From an uncultured Christensenella sp. (GTDB lineage Bacteria > Bacillota > Clostridia > Christensenellales > Borkfalkiaceae), in assembly GCA_910587015.1 (NCBI GenBank), contig CAJUME010000010.1, positions 1 through 64,000 on the forward strand: a stretch of 64,000 bases of DNA, given 5' to 3'. The notes under the pieces were generated by a model. That model ran no database searches and had not been told where the DNA came from. It saw nothing but the letters and a program-made list of their open reading frames with translations. The position numbers and the translations under genes were made by a program. Below are positions 6,996-15,017 of the stretch, piece after piece (the stretch's first letter is position 1; each line of letters starts with the position of its first letter).

Positions 6996-7554
6996 TTTTA
7001 TACTCCTTTATAGCTATCTCATAATTAGCGATTCTGTTTGCTTTATTATGCGCCTCGTCATAGCTCATTCCATTTGCCATAAAAGCTTCTTCCGCAAGCT
7101 CGTGTTCAAGCATTATTAAATCGTGTTCCAGCGGTATTCCCTTCCTTAATCTGTCCCACGATTGCGTTTGGTCAAAATCGGGATAAAATCTGTGTTTGCC
7201 GTCTGATAACTCGTATTCGTTAAAGAACAAATGATTCTTTATCCGCTGAATTTGCTCTTGGGTATAGCCTGTAGCTTGCGCTATTTTGGGTACGTCGCTT
7301 TTTATGTTTCTGAAGGTTTCATACATCATTTCCGCATGTTTTAATGCACGTTTACAATCTTTACCTTCAGAATCCAAAGCGCCGCTTTGGGCGCCGCTTG
7401 CATAGCTTTCGGTTCGTCTTGTTTTTTGCCTGTTAACAGCGTCCGCGGCAAGTATATCTGTATAGCTTGTATTCTGCCGATAGGTTTTACCCGTTCCGTT
7501 AGCGTAGGTAAATCTTCCGATTCTGTCACGCGGGTGCTTACTCTCGTCAAACAT
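6967..7554 (-). CDS. FDESKHPR-leader protein, cassette 4 (toxin-like tail)
   Basis: 195 aa from ATG 7554, preceded by AAGGAGATAT; 27 extra bases upstream are open but unsupported. Shared leader at 1-35. The C-terminal about 115 residues carry IKNHLFFNEYEL, RFYPDFDQTQSW.RL, HDLIMLEHELAEEAFM and SYDEAHNKANRIANY. The order (H-LFF, Y-P-D-F, S-W-R-L, H-D, H-E-E, A-H) recalls a domain found at the C-termini of phage head-morphogenesis and secreted polymorphic toxins, with conserved His/Asp/Glu that could be catalytic. It lies between portal and scaffold, the usual slot of a MuF-type minor head protein, which is otherwise missing. Confidence 0.7.
   Translation of the reverse strand: MFDESKHPRDRIGRFTYANGTGKTYRQNTSYTDILAADAVNRQKTRRTESYASGAQSGALDSEGKDCKRALKHAEMMYETFRNIKSDVPKIAQATGYTQEQIQRIKNHLFFNEYELSDGKHRFYPDFDQTQSWDRLRKGIPLEHDLIMLEHELAEEAFMANGMSYDEAHNKANRIANYEIAIKEYKNALVKKKRN
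7450..7554 (-). repeat. leader repeat copy 4
   Basis: About 105 bp encoding the shared leader (here GRFTYANGTGKTYRQNTSY); the most diverged of the four copies. Confidence 0.75.
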
Positions 7555-7595
7555 TTTAACATATCTCCTTAGCTTTTGCAACAGCTAATTAATTT

Positions 7596-9194
7596 TTAAA
7601 TTTTGTCAGCCGTATTTTCACTCTGTATACGCTCCCATTCCTCCTGCTGCTGATATTCGTCATCGTCCTGCTTGAACAGCTGCGCGCCCGTCTGCTTGCT
7701 GATAAGACCGTTCTGCACAGCCGTTGCAAGCATATCGGTTCTTGCGTAAATGTTAGTAAGTCCCGCCTCCGACCAGCGCAAAACCACATCATCGGTAAAG
7801 CCGTTATACAGTGTGACAAGCTTCAGTATGCGGTTTATGGGCTTTTCCACAATATCGCGCTTATCTTCAACGAAAAGCGCCGTTTCGCTCTCCTCGGTGG
7901 AAATCTCGCGGGCGGTCCTTGCCGATGTGTTATCGTTCAAGAACGAAGCTATTGTCGCAAGATTCATACCCGTATTTATGGATATATTCTGAATAATCAT
8001 TGTACGGATTTCCGTCCAACTCTGCGAACGCAAATCGAACTGTATCGGCACGGGCGCCTGTCCCTTATCCGCGTCCTTCATAGGCGCTTGCGTAAACAGC
8101 ATTGAATCCATTCCGCTGTTATAGTCGTTACCCTTTTTCGCCGCCGCCGACTGCATATACTTGGGCAATATTACCCTGCCGCGTCCGATATACATATCGG
8201 TATTGAACGCAGACCAGTAATAATCGTAAGACTGCAAATACGGCATTATATTCACAAGCAGGCTGTCGCCGAACGGCAATTCGGGAATAGCCGAAACGCA
8301 GTCAGTCCAATTTATAAGTTCCGCGCCGAGATGGTCGCGGAAGGGCAACAAAACAGGCTTATTGAACTGTATTCCGCTAAACGCTTTGCAGACCTCTCTG
8401 CGCACGTTACGAGGCAATTCCTGAACGGTTGTCTCTTTGCCGATAGCTTCATAGTCCTGTCCCGTGGTAATCGAGCCTTCGGAACGCTTTATTTCATAGC
8501 ATACAAGTGGCACGTTCTTCAAAACTTTTCCGTCCGCCTGCGTATAGTCGCCGAAATAGCGGTGTTCAACAACGTAGAAATTAGTAAACCGCTGCGACTG
8601 AGAATTCACGTCAGCAAGCTTGGTAAAGTCCTTTATAAAGCAATACAAATCTATGAGCTTGCCGTTAAAACCGACAGTAGGATAAAAGCTGTCAAACCTA
8701 AGAGCTTTGGGAACGAGTATTCCCTCTTTCTTGTCGAGTTTCAAAAGCGAAGTTCCCGCAGCCGCCGCAAAAGTAATTGCTTTTTTGACCTCACGACCGA
8801 AATTGACCTTATCAGACCAGTCAGAAGCAATATATGCGAGCGCTTTGTTTACGATAAACTTACCTTCCGCATCCTTTTGCGCCGTTTCTTTATTTTTGTT
8901 CTTGAAGAATATCCTGCCGCCAACAACTTTACGCGCCGCACCGTTAACAAGCGCCGCGCCTATGCGCGTTGAAAATATCCCCTGCGAATTGCTGTGGAAA
9001 TACGGTACCCAACCGTCGTACCACCACAAATAATTCTGCACCCAGCGCACCATATATTCGCGGTATTCGCCGCTGATATTTGCGTAATACGCCGAGCGGT
9101 TTACATACGCATACTGCCAATAAGTATTAAACGCCGCCTGCCCCTGCCATGGCGCAAAGCGGTCGCCGTATTCGTGGTTATCGTATTCACCCAT
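7596..9194 (-). CDS. portal protein
   Basis: 532 aa. ATG 9194 chosen because AGGAGGT lies 6 bases upstream; the frame extends to 9308 inside terL without support. Length, position after terL, and a helical C-terminus ending in a polar Q/E/D-rich tail (LFKQDDDEYQQQEEWERI) are typical of SPP1-type portals. These form the dodecameric ring through which DNA is packaged and on which the head completion proteins dock. It overlaps terL by 8 bp. Confidence 0.85.
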   Translation of the reverse strand: MGEYDNHEYGDRFAPWQGQAAFNTYWQYAYVNRSAYYANISGEYREYMVRWVQNYLWWYDGWVPYFHSNSQGIFSTRIGAALVNGAARKVVGGRIFFKNKNKETAQKDAEGKFIVNKALAYIASDWSDKVNFGREVKKAITFAAAAGTSLLKLDKKEGILVPKALRFDSFYPTVGFNGKLIDLYCFIKDFTKLADVNSQSQRFTNFYVVEHRYFGDYTQADGKVLKNVPLVCYEIKRSEGSITTGQDYEAIGKETTVQELPRNVRREVCKAFSGIQFNKPVLLPFRDHLGAELINWTDCVSAIPELPFGDSLLVNIMPYLQSYDYYWSAFNTDMYIGRGRVILPKYMQSAAAKKGNDYNSGMDSMLFTQAPMKDADKGQAPVPIQFDLRSQSWTEIRTMIIQNISINTGMNLATIASFLNDNTSARTAREISTEESETALFVEDKRDIVEKPINRILKLVTLYNGFTDDVVLRWSEAGLTNIYARTDMLATAVQNGLISKQTGAQLFKQDDDEYQQQEEWERIQSENTADKI

Positions 9195-10512
9195 TGTTGT
9201 ACCTCCTGTTCTCGTCGGGCGTTTCCCATAAATTATCGGGATTGTCGTAATATGCGCACACTGCATAGCGGAAAGCGTCCGCACAATCGTTGGGAACACT
9301 CGGGTCATACTTTTTGTTGTCCTTGTCCCAAACCATAAGCTCCAAATCGGTCACAAGCTGGTCGTCGCCCTTTATAAACTCTCCGCGGATATAGTTGTAA
9401 TAGCCCTCGAAATTAAGAATGCAGACTGCCGAACGCGAGAACGCATTGTTCACAACGTCGGTCGTCTGCATTACGTCTTTTTTAGTAAATTTGTTAACAT
9501 TGAATTTGTCGGGCAAGTGATATGCAAGCGTAAGCTGCAAATCAGCCGCCGCACAGTCAACGGGCATATAAAACTCCGTTCCGTTCTCCCGAAACCGATA
9601 CTTGCGTTCCAAATCTTCCAGATAACGGAGTATGTACGGCACAAGCTGCTCGTTGGAAAGCTGTCCGTTAATTTTGGGATTGTGATAGAAATGCTCTATT
9701 CTTACCGCTTGACCCGTGTCCATTATTGCAAGCGGCTCTATTGCCGTGCTGTCGTTCGTGTTCGCACCGTCAACACCCCATATAACGTAACGAATTCGAT
9801 GTCGCCCGTAGCGTTTTGAAAACGCATCGGGCGCAAGAAAATGCTTCTCCCGCTTAAACAGCGGGAACACAAGCCCCTCGGCTTTTACCCACTTGCCTAA
9901 AATCCATTTATCAAAGTACACCGTGCCGCGGTATTCGTTTTCCAACGCCGTCACAAACTCTTTATCCAAAAACGGATTATCGTATATCGTAAAATGCTCG
10001 GCGTAAACGTCTATTTCCGGATTATCTATAAACGCCTTAACAAAATGCGAAGGGCTTTCGGGGTTACATGTTGCATCGCAACAAGCCCCCGGTTCGTCAA
10101 GACGAGATTTAAGCATCTGAAAGAAGTTTTCGGGAAAGGTTGTAAGCTCGTCCAAATACGCATAACCCAAGCCCGCGCCCTGTATCTTTGTTATCGCTCT
10201 GTCGTCGTTCGCGCCGACAACGTAGCAGCGTTTGCCGAATATAAATATTTCGCGCTTATTTATTATCTCGCTTATGTACCGCGTGCCGAATATCTCGCGC
10301 ATAGGGTCGAAAACGTTTCGGTCTACCGTATTCAACGTCTTGCCGGCAAACAGTACTCTGTCGTTCCAATGCTCGCGTATATGCTTTATCGCCATAAAAT
10401 AGCTTATATGCGTTTTACCGCTTCGCGTTGCGCCGTAAAGAATATTCCAACGTTTGTTTGCGTTGCTCAACACCTTTTCCTGCTTGTGGCTGAATATGTT
10501 ATTGTCCGTCAT
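9187..10512 (-). CDS. terL: terminase large subunit
   Basis: 441 aa. Walker A GATRSGKT (about 28-35), Walker B-like YAYLDEL (about 116-122) and the ATPase coupling segment CNPESPSHF identify the packaging ATPase. The C-terminal nuclease domain includes WGVDGANTNDST and the acidic DCAD near the end. PBSX/phage_terminase_3 style. It drives DNA into the procapsid and makes the concatemer cut. Overlaps terS by 14 bp and the portal gene by 8 bp. Confidence 0.92.
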   Translation of the reverse strand: MTDNNIFSHKQEKVLSNANKRWNILYGATRSGKTHISYFMAIKHIREHWNDRVLFAGKTLNTVDRNVFDPMREIFGTRYISEIINKREIFIFGKRCYVVGANDDRAITKIQGAGLGYAYLDELTTFPENFFQMLKSRLDEPGACCDATCNPESPSHFVKAFIDNPEIDVYAEHFTIYDNPFLDKEFVTALENEYRGTVYFDKWILGKWVKAEGLVFPLFKREKHFLAPDAFSKRYGRHRIRYVIWGVDGANTNDSTAIEPLAIMDTGQAVRIEHFYHNPKINGQLSNEQLVPYILRYLEDLERKYRFRENGTEFYMPVDCAAADLQLTLAYHLPDKFNVNKFTKKDVMQTTDVVNNAFSRSAVCILNFEGYYNYIRGEFIKGDDQLVTDLELMVWDKDNKKYDPSVPNDCADAFRYAVCAYYDNPDNLWETPDENRRYNNG

Positions 10513-10888
10513 TATTCCCTCTGCCGCTCAACGCGGCTATAAGCTCGTCCAGCTTTTTCTCTTGCTTATCCTCAGCTTCCACCGGTTTATCTACTCCTTG
10601 ACGCCTTGCAAGCCTTTCCGCCGCGCGCAAACGTTCTCTCCAACCCACATCGCAGTTGTTCATAACCTCAGTAAAAAACGCCAGCACCTCTTCCCCCGTT
10701 GCAATTCGAGCCGTTGACGGCAATGCTGTCAGCTCTTTTATATATTTTTGTATTTGGGATTTTTTAAGGTTTTCAGCTCCTTGGCTTCTTGCAGTTTTTT
10801 CTGAATATCCCGCCTTCTTCGCCGCTTCCGTTGCGTTGCCGGATATAATGTACTCTTCGCAAAATCGTTTTTGCTTTAAGGATAACAC
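10499..10888 (-). CDS. terS: terminase small subunit
   Basis: 129 aa. N-terminal helix-turn-helix (LKQKRFCEEYIISGNATEAAKKAGYS, about 3-28) is the hallmark of the terminase_2 family, which binds pac/cos DNA and regulates the large subunit. A coiled middle and an acidic tail follow. First gene of the packaging block; a terminator lies just upstream at 10916-10942. Confidence 0.88.
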   Translation of the reverse strand: MLSLKQKRFCEEYIISGNATEAAKKAGYSEKTARSQGAENLKKSQIQKYIKELTALPSTARIATGEEVLAFFTEVMNNCDVGWRERLRAAERLARRQGVDKPVEAEDKQEKKLDELIAALSGRGNNDGQ

Positions 10889-10915
10889 ATTGCCTCAGCT
10901 CCTTTATTTAAGTAT

Positions 10916-10942
10916 GAAAAAAGCACCTCCGAAGAAGTGCTT
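10916..10942 (-). terminator. terminator upstream of terS
   Basis: AAGCAC / GTGCTT stem with a short loop, followed on the minus strand by a U-run. It separates the packaging block from upstream transcription, or could act as an anti-terminated control point. Confidence 0.55.
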
Positions 10943-11127
10943 ATATAATTCTTTGCAAAACCCGCCCGCGGCTTAATTGCTACAGGCGGGTAAAACAAAA
11001 GGGGTTCTTATAGAAAGCGGATTTCCTTCACGCTTTCACAATACCATTGTAACACGGCTTTTAAGGTAAAAAGTCTAAAATGTTTAAACTTTTAGGAAAA
11101 ATAAAGCAATATGTTTTTTTGCACAAA
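10943..11127. other. non-coding region upstream of the packaging genes
   Basis: About 185 bp with no credible gene. A minus-strand TACAAT near 11043-11048 lacks a consensus -35, which would suit a late promoter dependent on the ArpU-like activator encoded at 12544-12945; this is inference. Confidence 0.35.
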
Positions 11128-11129
11128 AA

Positions 11130-11155
11130 AACACCTTACCTTGCGGTATGGTGTT
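11130..11155. terminator. bidirectional terminator after the hicAB-secB operon
   Basis: AACACCTTACC (11130-11140) pairs with GGTATGGTGTT (11145-11155) with one mismatch; T/A-tracts flank both sides. Confidence 0.75.
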
Positions 11156-11191
11156 TTTACGTTTATACTAATTTATTTTTATTAGATATAC

Positions 11192-11605
11192 TTATTCTTC
11201 TTCGTCTTCCTTGTTATAATCTTCTTCGTCATAAAAACTTGGAGCAGTTATGAAAGGCAATTCACCAAAAGAACCTGTAATCTGTGCAACCAATGCAGAC
11301 ATAAAAGATAATGCCGGTCCCAATAATTTATTTATATTCTCTTTAATATAATCGTCTGAAATCTCTTGCATTAAATCAACATTTTCTTCCGCAAATCTAA
11401 CAACTTTTACTTTTATCTTTAATCTTTCTTTTCTTTCAAAATTCATCGTTACATCTCTTTCAAAAATGAGATGCACTGAATCTTTTTCAATTTTTTCCAA
11501 GACATAGTTATCTTCAACAGTAACGTCAGAGCTTGAGCTTTTGCCGACTTTATAACTGATGCCGACCAATCTCATTTCTATCCCACCCAAAATTAGCTTT
11601 TCCAT
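11192..11605 (-). CDS. SecB-like chaperone of a toxin-antitoxin-chaperone module
   Basis: 137 aa, ATG at 11605 inside the end of hicB, with AAAGGAGT upstream. The C-terminal segment LLGPALSFMSALVAQITGSF followed by PFITAPSF corresponds to the SecB helix and terminal strand (compare the Pro-aromatic-Ala...SMVS...LAPVNF pattern of SecB). The N-terminal half has beta-strand patterns and the tail is acidic. In TAC modules such chaperones fold or protect the antitoxin. Bacillota normally lack classical SecB, so a dedicated role with HicB is likely. Confidence 0.72.
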   Translation of the reverse strand: MEKLILGGIEMRLVGISYKVGKSSSSDVTVEDNYVLEKIEKDSVHLIFERDVTMNFERKERLKIKVKVVRFAEENVDLMQEISDDYIKENINKLLGPALSFMSALVAQITGSFGELPFITAPSFYDEEDYNKEDEEE

Positions 11606-12117
11606 GTTGTTACTCCTTTAGAATAAGACAAATAATCCTGCCATGTTTTTTGCCACTTGTCTTCAGTATTTTTATAAAATTCAACCACTGAATAAATGGT
11701 AGAGTCTAAAATAGATTTTTTTGACATTCTATACACATTTTCCATAAGAGATACTAAGCGATTAAGTTGAGATTCTTGCAAATTGTATACTTTCGCCGCT
11801 ATAGCTTCTTCAACATACGAATTTAAACTTACTGAATTTAATTCTGCTTGTTTTGCCAATAGCCTATGCAATTCTTTGGAAATTCTAACTGTAAATTTTC
11901 CACTGTATTCATTATCTGACACATAAGGGCATTCAGGTATTTCTATACCACATTCTTTAGCTGTTGCAATCCATTCTGCTTCATTAATGGAAAGTTCAGC
12001 TATTGCCTCTTCCGCTGTTTCGCCCTGACCAACACAACCTTTTAAATCATTACTCTTGGCAATCCAAAAAACATGGTCCTCAACTTTCATTTTTTGCAGT
12101 ACAAATCCATAGTTCAT
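11593..12117 (-). CDS. hicB: HicB-family antitoxin with C-terminal extension
   Basis: 174 aa, ATG at 12117 after AGGAGGGG. Residues 1-60 match the HicB partial RNase H fold (CVGQGETAEEAIAEL). Residues about 75-110 form a ribbon-helix-helix DNA-binding part (KFTVRISKELHRLLAKQAE, SLNSYVEEAI). Residues about 115-174 are an extra helical, aromatic-rich tail not needed in ordinary HicB. In chaperone-controlled antitoxins a C-terminal chaperone-addiction region has this location, which fits the SecB-like gene that overlaps its stop. Confidence 0.82.
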   Translation of the reverse strand: MNYGFVLQKMKVEDHVFWIAKSNDLKGCVGQGETAEEAIAELSINEAEWIATAKECGIEIPECPYVSDNEYSGKFTVRISKELHRLLAKQAELNSVSLNSYVEEAIAAKVYNLQESQLNRLVSLMENVYRMSKKSILDSTIYSVVEFYKNTEDKWQKTWQDYLSYSKGVTTWKS

Positions 12118-12147
12118 ATCTTAACCCCTCCTTTCACAACCTTATGC

Positions 12148-12396
12148 CTAACGTATCTCATCAAATAAATCCTTGAGTTCTTTTATATAAGCCTCTTTAA
12201 CATACTTGCCATGCACCGGAATAGGAATAACTGTTCCACTTTCAACATGAATAATTTTAATTGGATGCTTACCACCCGATTTAACTTCACACCCAAATTG
12301 TTCAGCTAAATATATTACTTCATTAATGGTAATATCGTTAGGAATTGGCTTTTTATAAAATTTTTCCAAAGCCTTATCTAGTTGTGTCAAAGCCAT
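12148..12396 (-). CDS. hicA: HicA-family mRNA interferase toxin
   Basis: 82 aa. The core GGKHPIKI...IPIPVHGKYVKEAYIKELK contains the conserved GxxH catalytic histidine of HicA and the terminal helix. HicA cleaves mRNA on or off the ribosome and is blocked by HicB. It is first in the operon hicA-hicB-secB-like, 30 bp before hicB; RBS is a G-run (TGGGGG). Confidence 0.85.
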   Translation of the reverse strand: MALTQLDKALEKFYKKPIPNDITINEVIYLAEQFGCEVKSGGKHPIKIIHVESGTVIPIPVHGKYVKEAYIKELKDLFDEIR

Positions 12397-12444
12397 TCCC
12401 CCATATAGGATTTGGCACCATATGTGATACCATTACTTGACCTA

Positions 12445-12473
12445 ACTATAATATAAATATGGACTTCTGTCAA
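12445..12473 (-). promoter_or_regulatory. hicA operon promoter
   Basis: Minus-strand TTGACA (12468-12473), 17-base spacer, TATAGT (12445-12450). Leader to the hicA start is about 42 bases and contains two ATATGG repeats that may be part of a HicB operator. Confidence 0.75.
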
Positions 12474-12543
12474 TATTTTGAAACACATTTAACAAATTTT
12501 TCGCCAAATTTTTAATTATTGAAGTAATTTTTTTAAAATATAT

Positions 12544-12945
12544 TTAAATTAATTTAAATTCGTTTGCCCACATAAATGCAGTCTGCAAAATTTCTTCGAG
12601 CCAAAAAAAATATGTAGCACGACAAATACCTATCTCCTCACACGTCCGCCAAATGCTTTTACGCTCTATGTAACGCTTTTGCATTAGCTTGTCCTTCTGC
12701 TCCCAGCGAAACTTATCAAGCGTCTTCTCAAACACCTTGCACCAGCCGTGCATGCGCTCGGCGGTGCACACAGCGCGGATAACAAGCTGTTCGTTCGTAT
12801 TGCCGCCGCTTGTCTTAACGCGCTCGCCATCGGGTACGGCACTACTGTAAGCAACTGCGTCAACAGCATAATTGTCCGCGGTCCGCTTGTTGAAGTTATA
12901 TTGGTAAAATTCTCTTTCAATAATCTTTCTCTGCTGTTTAGTCAT
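12544..12945 (-). CDS. ArpU/RinA-like phage late transcription regulator
   Basis: 133 aa. Architecture IEREFYQYN...LVIRAVCTAERMHGWCKVFEKTLD...YIERKSIWRTCEEIGICRATYFFWLEEIL matches ArpU/RinA-type activators: an N-terminal helical region and a C-terminal sigma-factor-like HTH (Y-R-T/Y-F-F-W). Such proteins switch on phage late genes, and it sits next to the late block. Start ATG 12945 directly follows the stop of the 12946 gene. Confidence 0.65.
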   Translation of the reverse strand: MTKQQRKIIEREFYQYNFNKRTADNYAVDAVAYSSAVPDGERVKTSGGNTNEQLVIRAVCTAERMHGWCKVFEKTLDKFRWEQKDKLMQKRYIERKSIWRTCEEIGICRATYFFWLEEILQTAFMWANEFKLI

Positions 12946-13374
12946 TTACACCTCCCTGATTTTTATTCCGTGAAAGTAAAGCATAAGTTTGCGCTTTATT
13001 ATGTATTCTTTTGTGCGCATACCCTTTGTATCCTCCACTACTGTGTTGCCCTGCCTGTCCTTGTAAACAAAGTCCGCAATGTATGTAACCGCCCTTTCTA
13101 TGCACCTGCCTTTCTCATTCTTTTGCGGCGGTATCAGTTCAAACTTTACTTGCCGTTTCAAGCCCGTTATTTGCCCGCTACGGCGCATTAAAAGTAATTC
13201 CGCATATCTGTCCGCCTCGCGCTTACTGTCAAACTTTATGCCGTTAAATTCGCACTTCTGCGCTCGATATTTATTGACTTTCGGTTTCTCGCCCGTAGGC
13301 TTGAATAGCGGACAGTCGAAGTAAATGGTACAATTTCCGTATTTGGAGCATTGAGTGTTACAGCATTGGGTCAT
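12946..13374 (-). CDS. DUF1064-family phage nuclease
   Basis: 142 aa. An N-terminal Cys cluster (CCNTQCSKYGNC...CPLF) precedes the DUF1064 core: KYRAQKCEFNGIKFDSKREA, RYAEL, YIADFVY, VVEDTKG and YIIKRKLML. The E...D...E-x-K constellation is a PD-(D/E)xK-type nuclease; in phage replication modules this family takes the place of RusA-like Holliday junction resolvases. Confidence 0.82.
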   Translation of the reverse strand: MTQCCNTQCSKYGNCTIYFDCPLFKPTGEKPKVNKYRAQKCEFNGIKFDSKREADRYAELLLMRRSGQITGLKRQVKFELIPPQKNEKGRCIERAVTYIADFVYKDRQGNTVVEDTKGMRTKEYIIKRKLMLYFHGIKIREV

Positions 13375-13397
13375 TTTAACAGTTCATGAATGTCTTT

Positions 13398-13597
13398 TCA
13401 CCTCTTGCAATAAGTTCGCACCATTTCGGCTGAATTGATATTAAAACAGACTTCATTCATAGCACCTCTAAATCATTTCTGAAATGTAACGCGGGGCGAA
13501 CAGCAGCGACGGACGAAACAACAGAACCGCCGCCGCCCGCAAAGAAATCGACTATCAGCTCTTTTGTAAAATTATCCTGATATTCTTTTGTTTTCAT
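13398..13597 (-). pseudogene. remnant of a DNA methyltransferase N-terminus
   Basis: The frame 13597-13457 reads 46 aa containing LIVDFFAGGGGSV, the motif I (SAM-binding) of phage cytosine or adenine methyltransferases, and then stops. A second 20-residue frame overlaps the stop at 13460. The rest of a methyltransferase is absent. It looks like an internal deletion; a small functional peptide cannot be excluded. Confidence 0.5.
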
Positions 13598-13764
13598 TTA
13601 ATTCCCTTTGTTTTTGTGAAATTCCTCATACAGTTATATCCGCAAAAGAATTTGCACCGTTTTTTGTATATATAGTCTTTCCAGTAAACGCGGCACATCG
13701 CCTTGCCGCACAGGGCACATTTCTTTTCGGGTAAAGTCTTGTCCAAGTTTAAATTTTCTTTCAT
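13594..13764 (-). CDS. small zinc-finger-like phage protein
   Basis: 56 aa, ATG at 13764. CALCGKAMC and KKRCKFFCGYNCM give C-x2-C and C-x3-C-x3-C patterns, consistent with metal binding. Basic, cytosolic. Its stop overlaps the start of the methyltransferase remnant (ATGA). Such small Cys-rich proteins are common in phage replication modules. Confidence 0.6.
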   Translation of the reverse strand: MKENLNLDKTLPEKKCALCGKAMCRVYWKDYIYKKRCKFFCGYNCMRNFTKTKGIK

Positions 13765-13776
13765 ATTACTTAATCC

Positions 13777-14187
13777 TTAAAACGGTATATCACCATCGTC
13801 GTCGAAAGCTTGCAGCTTCGGCTTAGAACCGCGGGGGAAACTGTCGACGTCTGTGCCGCCGTTCCCTGACTGCTTCGGCGTTAAAAATTCCACGTCCTGC
13901 GCTACGATATCCACGGCGGTGCGTTTTACGCCTTCATTATCTTCGTAGTTGCGAAGTTCAATTGAACCGCTTACGGCGATTTTCTTGCCCTTTTGGGTGA
14001 AGCGGGCAACCGTTTCGCCAAGCCCTCGCCATGCAACACAGTTGAAGAAGTCCGTCTTTCTTTCACCGACCGCACCGGAATAGTTGCGGCTCACCGCAAT
14101 TGAAAACCTGCATACTGCAATTCCGTTCGACGTTTCCGTCAGCTCGGGGTCGCGCGTTAAATTCCCTGTCATAAATACTTTGTTCAT
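13777..14187 (-). CDS. ssb: single-stranded DNA-binding protein
   Basis: 136 aa; start MNKVFM at 14187 preceded by AGGAGAAA (the upstream frame adds 10 unsupported residues). OB-fold pattern GNLTRDPELTETSNG, RFSIAVSR, DFFNCVAWRGLGE, GKKIAVSGSIELRNYED and the acidic C-terminal tip DDDGDIPF identify SSB. It protects phage ssDNA and recruits partners through the tip. Lies with ERF annealase and the replisome organiser. Confidence 0.95.
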   Translation of the reverse strand: MNKVFMTGNLTRDPELTETSNGIAVCRFSIAVSRNYSGAVGERKTDFFNCVAWRGLGETVARFTQKGKKIAVSGSIELRNYEDNEGVKRTAVDIVAQDVEFLTPKQSGNGGTDVDSFPRGSKPKLQAFDDDGDIPF

Positions 14188-14201
14188 AATAATTTCTCCT
14201 T

Positions 14202-15005
14202 TTAAATTTCTTCGCACGGCAAGCGCTTATAGCCGTTTACTATCGCCCTGCGCACCTCTTTACACTTTTCCATTTCGTCGTTGCCGTAAAGCCCGTCCAG
14301 CCGCAAAATAAGCTGTTCAAGCCTGCTGTTAATTACAGTTATTCCGTTTACGCTTAAATGGCGTATAAAGTCCAGAAGCGCCGATTTAAGCCTTGCGCTC
14401 ACCTGTAAGTTTTCGAAAATTTCGTCGTAAGATTGTATATCTTTTTTTTCTTTACTTACTTTCTTACATAAATTATTTAATTTATTTTTATTTATTTTAC
14501 TTTGTTGCATTTCTTCCGAATTAATTGTTATTTCTTCCGAGGAAACGGCATTTTCTTCTGAATAAATAGGAATTTTTTCAATAGGATATTCAGAAGTGTC
14601 TACCAACCGATACTCCTCTTTGATTTCTACTTTGCGTTTGGAAGCCAAACACATTTCGATATATTGGCGCTGTATGCTTTCTCCGCTTATCACACCTTTG
14701 TCAAGGAGGTGCTTATTTATCTCCCCTCTACTTGCCAAATAGTTGATACAGTCGGTTGCTACGCTCGCTATTTGGGTGAGGTTGGAATTACCGATACTTT
14801 CCGCTATATCGTAGGCAAATTCTTCAACGCTATCTATCTTGATATAATAGCCGTCATTACCATAAGCATAAGTCAGGATATATAAGTAAGTCAGTATTCC
14901 AACACTCCCGAAATGTCGGCGCAACGCCTTTATTTTTTTGTTGGAAAAGAAATCCGTATCAAGTCGGAAGAAATCGAAGTTGGTTTTCGTATTTCTTCCC
15001 GCCAA
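14202..15005 (-). CDS. phage replisome organiser / DnaD-like replication protein
   Basis: 267 aa. N-terminal about 120 residues (FDFFRLDTDFFSNKKIKALR...FGSVGILTYLYIL) match the DUF4373/Lin1244-type winged-helix domain of phage replication initiators. A Ser/Glu-rich linker (about 145-180) follows, then a DnaD-like helical region. Likely binds the phage origin and recruits the host helicase loader. Confidence 0.72.
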   Translation of the reverse strand: MAGRNTKTNFDFFRLDTDFFSNKKIKALRRHFGSVGILTYLYILTYAYGNDGYYIKIDSVEEFAYDIAESIGNSNLTQIASVATDCINYLASRGEINKHLLDKGVISGESIQRQYIEMCLASKRKVEIKEEYRLVDTSEYPIEKIPIYSEENAVSSEEITINSEEMQQSKINKNKLNNLCKKVSKEKKDIQSYDEIFENLQVSARLKSALLDFIRHLSVNGITVINSRLEQLILRLDGLYGNDEMEKCKEVRRAIVNGYKRLPCEEI

Positions 15006-15017
15006 AGTTAACCCCCT

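Noticed and set aside
8331..8972. 213-aa open frame on the plus strand inside the portal gene
   Set aside because: Antisense shadow of a clear portal protein; no ribosome binding site, low-complexity basic composition.
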